From Pseudomonadota bacterium (lineage in GTDB: Bacteria; Pseudomonadota; Alphaproteobacteria; Rhizobiales; Xanthobacteraceae): a stretch of DNA of 7,332 nt. How positions within the stretch are numbered: position 1 is the first letter of the stretch; each line of letters starts with the position of its first letter. The DNA lies in assembly GCA_023430245.1 (NCBI GenBank), contig JAEZBA010000106.1:1-7332 (forward strand). The letters run 5' to 3'. Below the pieces are notes generated by a model that saw only the letters and a program-made list of their open reading frames with translations, was not told the DNA's origin and did no database searches. Below, one piece after another: positions 4,784 through 7,332 of this stretch. A program made the position numbers and the translations under genes.

Positions 4784-5671
4784 ATGGACGATACGCTGGT
4801 TCTTTTGAATGCGCGCGCTGGCGCGTTGATCGATGCCGGACCGCAGCGGGTGCGCGAGGCGCTGGCGTCCGCATTGAAAGGCCGCACCGACCGCGCCGAA
4901 ATCCGCCTGGTACGCCCGGCTTATCTTAAGGACGAGATCGAGCGGGCGGCGCGCAGCGACATTTCGACCCTGATTGTCGGGGGCGGAGATGGATCGGTGA
5001 GCTGCGCCGCGCACGTGTTAGCCGGCACCGACAAGACGCTTGGGGTGCTGCCGTTCGGCACGATGAATCTGTTCGCGCGCGACCTCGGTCTCCCCGCCAA
5101 TATCGAGGAGGCGATCGAGGCGCTTGCCGACACCCGGCCCCGGCGGATCGATCTTGCGCGCCTGAACGGCCGCCATTTCCATACGCTGTCGGGCCTGGGC
5201 TTTTTCAGTCAGATGGCGCGTGCCCGCGAGGAGGTGCGTGGCCACAAGCTCGGCCGCCTGGTCGGGGTCGGCATCGCCGCGCTTCGTGCGCTTCGCCGGA
5301 CCAGCACCTTTTCCCTCGATATTCGCACTGAGACCCGCCGCGAACATGTCGATGCGCTGGCGGTGCTGATCACCAACAACCGCTTCGGCAACGACTGGCG
5401 TCGACTGGCGCTCGACGAGGGGATGCTGGAAATTCATATCGTCGAGGATGCAGGAGCGTTGTCCAAGCTGAAGGCGAGCGCAAACCTTCTCACCGGCGCC
5501 TGGCGCAACGACGACGATACCGACGGCATCCGCACCATCGCCGCGCGCCATGTCGTGATCGGGAGGACGCGCCGCCGTACCTTCGCCTCGACCGACGGCG
5601 AATTGAAACGTGAATTTATCCCGCTTCGTTACGACATCCGGCCGGGCGCGCTGACGGTGCTGTCGGTCTGA
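4784..5671 (+). CDS. Diacylglycerol kinase-type lipid kinase (DAGK catalytic domain, YegS/BmrU-like)
   Basis: The 295-residue protein is a single-subunit lipid kinase of the DAGK_cat family, expected to phosphorylate a membrane lipid (diacylglycerol or a related long-chain lipid) with ATP at the inner membrane surface. It opens with LVLLNARAGA (5-14), the position of the N-P-x-x-G nucleotide motif. The hallmark VGGGDGSVS (65-73) is the ATP-binding loop, and LGVLPFGTMNLFARDLGLP (86-104) is the second signature block. SGLGFFSQM (136-144) and DEGMLEIHI (211-219) follow, and STDGE (269-273) is the conserved C-terminal motif that includes the catalytic-type acidic residue. Length fits the family. 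There is no membrane segment, so it should be peripheral. ATG 4784 follows a GGGGG run only 3 nt upstream, a close spacing; no better start exists. The gene converges on the UdgX fusion with 37 nt between them. The lipid substrate is not predictable. Confidence 0.93.
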   Translation: MDDTLVLLNARAGALIDAGPQRVREALASALKGRTDRAEIRLVRPAYLKDEIERAARSDISTLIVGGGDGSVSCAAHVLAGTDKTLGVLPFGTMNLFARDLGLPANIEEAIEALADTRPRRIDLARLNGRHFHTLSGLGFFSQMARAREEVRGHKLGRLVGVGIAALRALRRTSTFSLDIRTETRREHVDALAVLITNNRFGNDWRRLALDEGMLEIHIVEDAGALSKLKASANLLTGAWRNDDDTDGIRTIAARHVVIGRTRRRTFASTDGELKREFIPLRYDIRPGALTVLSV

Positions 5672-5708
5672 TCGCGGACTGTGGGCCGATGCGAGCTGAA
5701 CGCCAGAA

Positions 5709-7163
5709 TTACATTCGGATCGCCGGCGCCAGTTCGCCGATCTGCTTCAGATCCCGAACGAACGCGTCATACTCACGCTTCGCAGTCTCGTCGCCTGGCC
5801 CGCGCGGCAGCCGCAGGAGATAGGACGGATGCACGGTGATGAATCCGCGCTGTCCGGCAAAATCGAACGGGCCGCGCATTTTTGTCACCGCCAGCGCCCG
5901 CTGCGCCAATGACTGGACCGCGGTCGCGCCCAAAGCCACCACGAGTTGAGGCTTGATCGACGCCAGTTCGCCATCGAGCCACCAGCGGCAGGCCTGGATC
6001 TCGCTTGCATTCGGCTTCTTGTGAATCCGCCGTTTGCCGCGCGGCTCGTATTTGAAATGCTTGACCGCGTTGGTGACATAGGCGCGGCTGCGGTCGAGCC
6101 CGGCGTCGGCTAACGCGCGATCGAAAAGCTGCCCTGCCGGTCCGACGAAGGGGTGGCCGGCGAGGTCTTCCTGGTCGCCCGGCTGCTCGCCGACAAACAC
6201 CACCGGGGCATCGCGCGGACCTTCGCCGAATACTGTTTGCGTGGCATTCTTGTATAATGGGCAACGGGTGCAGGTTGCAGACGCATGACGCATCGCCGCC
6301 AGGCTGCCGTCTGCGTGCGGCTCCAGAAGCTGACTGCTATTGGCCCGGCGTGTCGAAATCCGTTCGGCAAAAAGTTCGGGCTGGTCGGCGATCATGTCCA
6401 TCATTCCGGTCACGCGACGTTCGGCGTCGGCCACCATTTCCGGAATAAGCGCGGTTTCCGGCATGTTGTTCCAGTAATCGCGTGGCATGTGGTTGACCAT
6501 GGTTTTCAGCCGCAGCCGAGCCGGGTTGAATGTGGTGCGGAAATAGGTGAGCCACAACTTGTCCAGCACGTCGTCGCGCGCGGTATCGGCGGGTTTCGGG
6601 CCGGGCGGAGCGAATGTCAGCGAATTATCGCGCCAGATCGCGGTGCCGCGCGGCGTCGCGATCACGAAGTCCATGTTGCTGAAACGGTCGACGAAGAACG
6701 GGACGGCGCGCCGCAGGATATGGTGGTGCGGCTCGAACCAGGCCGTGTAGACGCTGCGTCCCTCGATCTCTCGCTCCCTGAAGCGCAGGAAGGCATGCAT
6801 CTTGTGGATGTCGCGCCTGACCGAGTGGCGATAGTCGATGAGTCGCGCCACATGCGCGTCGCTGGCGCGTTCAGCAAGGTCGCGCTCGCCGGTGATGATG
6901 CGCCACAGCACGTCATAGAGCAGGGCGAAGCGATCTTGCGCGCTGTGACAAATCGCGTCGCGCATCAGCTCGGCATAGCTGCGGGGTACGCTGATCGCGC
7001 AGTCACGATGACCCTCGTTAGCCGGCAGCGGCGGCAATAAGGTCGGTTCCTGCGGCGAGACGAAAGCGATGTCGGACGGCGCCAGACTGCGCGAGAGGCA
7101 GGTCTTCGCGGCTGCGCGGAAGGCAGCCTCGTCGGCATCGGTCTCCAGCGTCACGGCAAACAT
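5709..7163 (-). CDS. DUF4130-UdgX fusion, uracil-DNA binding/DNA repair protein
   Basis: The 484-residue protein has two parts. Residues about 1-245 form the DUF4130 domain (TIGR03915-type 'probable DNA metabolism protein'), with HKMHAFLRFRE (120-130), WFEPHHHIL (142-150), PFFVDRFSNMDFVI and PRDYWNNMPE. Residues about 285-475 form a UdgX-type uracil-DNA glycosylase domain of the family 4/5 superfamily: CTRCPLYKNATQTVFGEG (298-315), GEQPGDQEDLAGHPFVGPAG (325-344), TNAVKHFKY, the UdgX-specific loop KRRIHKKP (377-384) and VHPSYLLRLP (444-453). In mycobacterial UdgX the histidine of the KRRIH loop forms a covalent bond to the abasic sugar after uracil release; the equivalent here is His381. Fe-S ligands are Cys298, Cys301 and Cys392, probably with His369. 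The ATG at 7163 lies 4 nt after the stop of the radical SAM gene, so the two form an operon. A suicidal or end-binding repair role is inferred from UdgX; the job of DUF4130 is unknown. Confidence 0.93.
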   Translation of the reverse strand: MFAVTLETDADEAAFRAAAKTCLSRSLAPSDIAFVSPQEPTLLPPLPANEGHRDCAISVPRSYAELMRDAICHSAQDRFALLYDVLWRIITGERDLAERASDAHVARLIDYRHSVRRDIHKMHAFLRFREREIEGRSVYTAWFEPHHHILRRAVPFFVDRFSNMDFVIATPRGTAIWRDNSLTFAPPGPKPADTARDDVLDKLWLTYFRTTFNPARLRLKTMVNHMPRDYWNNMPETALIPEMVADAERRVTGMMDMIADQPELFAERISTRRANSSQLLEPHADGSLAAMRHASATCTRCPLYKNATQTVFGEGPRDAPVVFVGEQPGDQEDLAGHPFVGPAGQLFDRALADAGLDRSRAYVTNAVKHFKYEPRGKRRIHKKPNASEIQACRWWLDGELASIKPQLVVALGATAVQSLAQRALAVTKMRGPFDFAGQRGFITVHPSYLLRLPRGPGDETAKREYDAFVRDLKQIGELAPAIRM

Positions 7164-7167
7164 CGGC

Positions 7168-7332
7168 TCATCCGAACAGGGTCAATTGCTGCGGCTGCTT
7201 CACAAAGCGGCTGCGCAAATGGACGCTATCGAGGGATCGCGGCCGGTGGTCGGGGGTGACGATGAAATCGCGCGCTCGCGACATGGCCCCGGCAATGCGG
7301 GCGACATCGCCGTAACGCAGCAATCCGGAGCG
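7168..7332 (-). CDS. Radical SAM DNA modification/repair protein (rSAM_link_UDG type), C-terminal end only
   Basis: Only the last 54 residues and the TGA (7168-7170) lie in the window; the frame is open through the right edge. The visible tail reads RSGLLRYGDVARIAGAMSRA, then a phenylalanine-containing stretch, and ends in SRFVKQPQQLTLFG. A final segment of the LRYGDVARIxxxxxRARxFI kind plus a QL(S/T)LF tail is typical of TIGR03916 proteins, SplB-like radical SAM enzymes encoded next to DUF4130/UdgX proteins. The call rests on this short tail plus the gene order, since the downstream gene starts 4 nt later on the same strand. The CxxxCxxC cluster motif would lie outside the window and is not seen. 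Confidence 0.75.
   Translation of the reverse strand, partial: RSGLLRYGDVARIAGAMSRARDFIVTPDHRPRSLDSVHLRSRFVKQPQQLTLFG

Noticed and set aside
6285..7040. Plus-strand open frame of 251 codons opposite the DUF4130-UdgX gene
   Set aside because: It is antisense to well-supported DUF4130 and UDG motifs and has no family features of its own.

Overview
The window reads as chromosomal DNA of a GC-rich alphaproteobacterium. I lean towards the Hyphomicrobiales (Bradyrhizobium/Xanthobacteraceae-like), because of the gene families present, the dense coding on both strands and the GC-rich codon use. That placement is an inference; no rRNA or other marker gene is present. I see no tRNA, CRISPR array, transposase, integrase or phage gene. 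Both window edges cut genes.

Layout, left to right. (1) The 3' part of a PfpI/DJ-1-type protein, followed by a GC-rich inverted repeat. (2) An exported MltB-type lytic transglycosylase. (3) A 283-bp gap without a convincing gene, then a small two-helix channel-like membrane protein whose pore loop lacks the usual potassium filter. (4) A minus-strand group in transcription order: a papain-like cysteine protease (3732 to 2821), an unrecognised two-helix membrane protein (2751 to 2401) and a small basic DUF3008-type protein (2298 to 2104). (5) A 121-bp divergent promoter region with an AT-rich perfect palindrome over a good -10/-35 pair. (6) On the plus strand, a YciA-like acyl-CoA thioesterase overlapping an exported four-cysteine protein by ATGA. 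(7) A diacylglycerol-kinase-type lipid kinase. (8) On the minus strand, the end of a radical SAM protein (rSAM_link_UDG type), followed 4 nt later by a DUF4130-UdgX fusion.

The clearest functional unit is the last pair, a putative DNA repair or nucleic-acid metabolism module. The fusion's UDG domain keeps the KRRIH loop whose histidine in UdgX attaches covalently to uracil-DNA. Several other genes concern the envelope or lipids (transglycosylase, channel-like protein, thioesterase, exported Cys-rich protein, lipid kinase), but they sit on different strands and do not form one obvious pathway.

I found no strong evidence for a wholly new system. The best leads are the cytosolic-looking papain-like protease with its palindromic promoter and membrane-protein neighbour, the channel-like protein with a non-canonical filter, and the UdgX fusion with its radical SAM partner.
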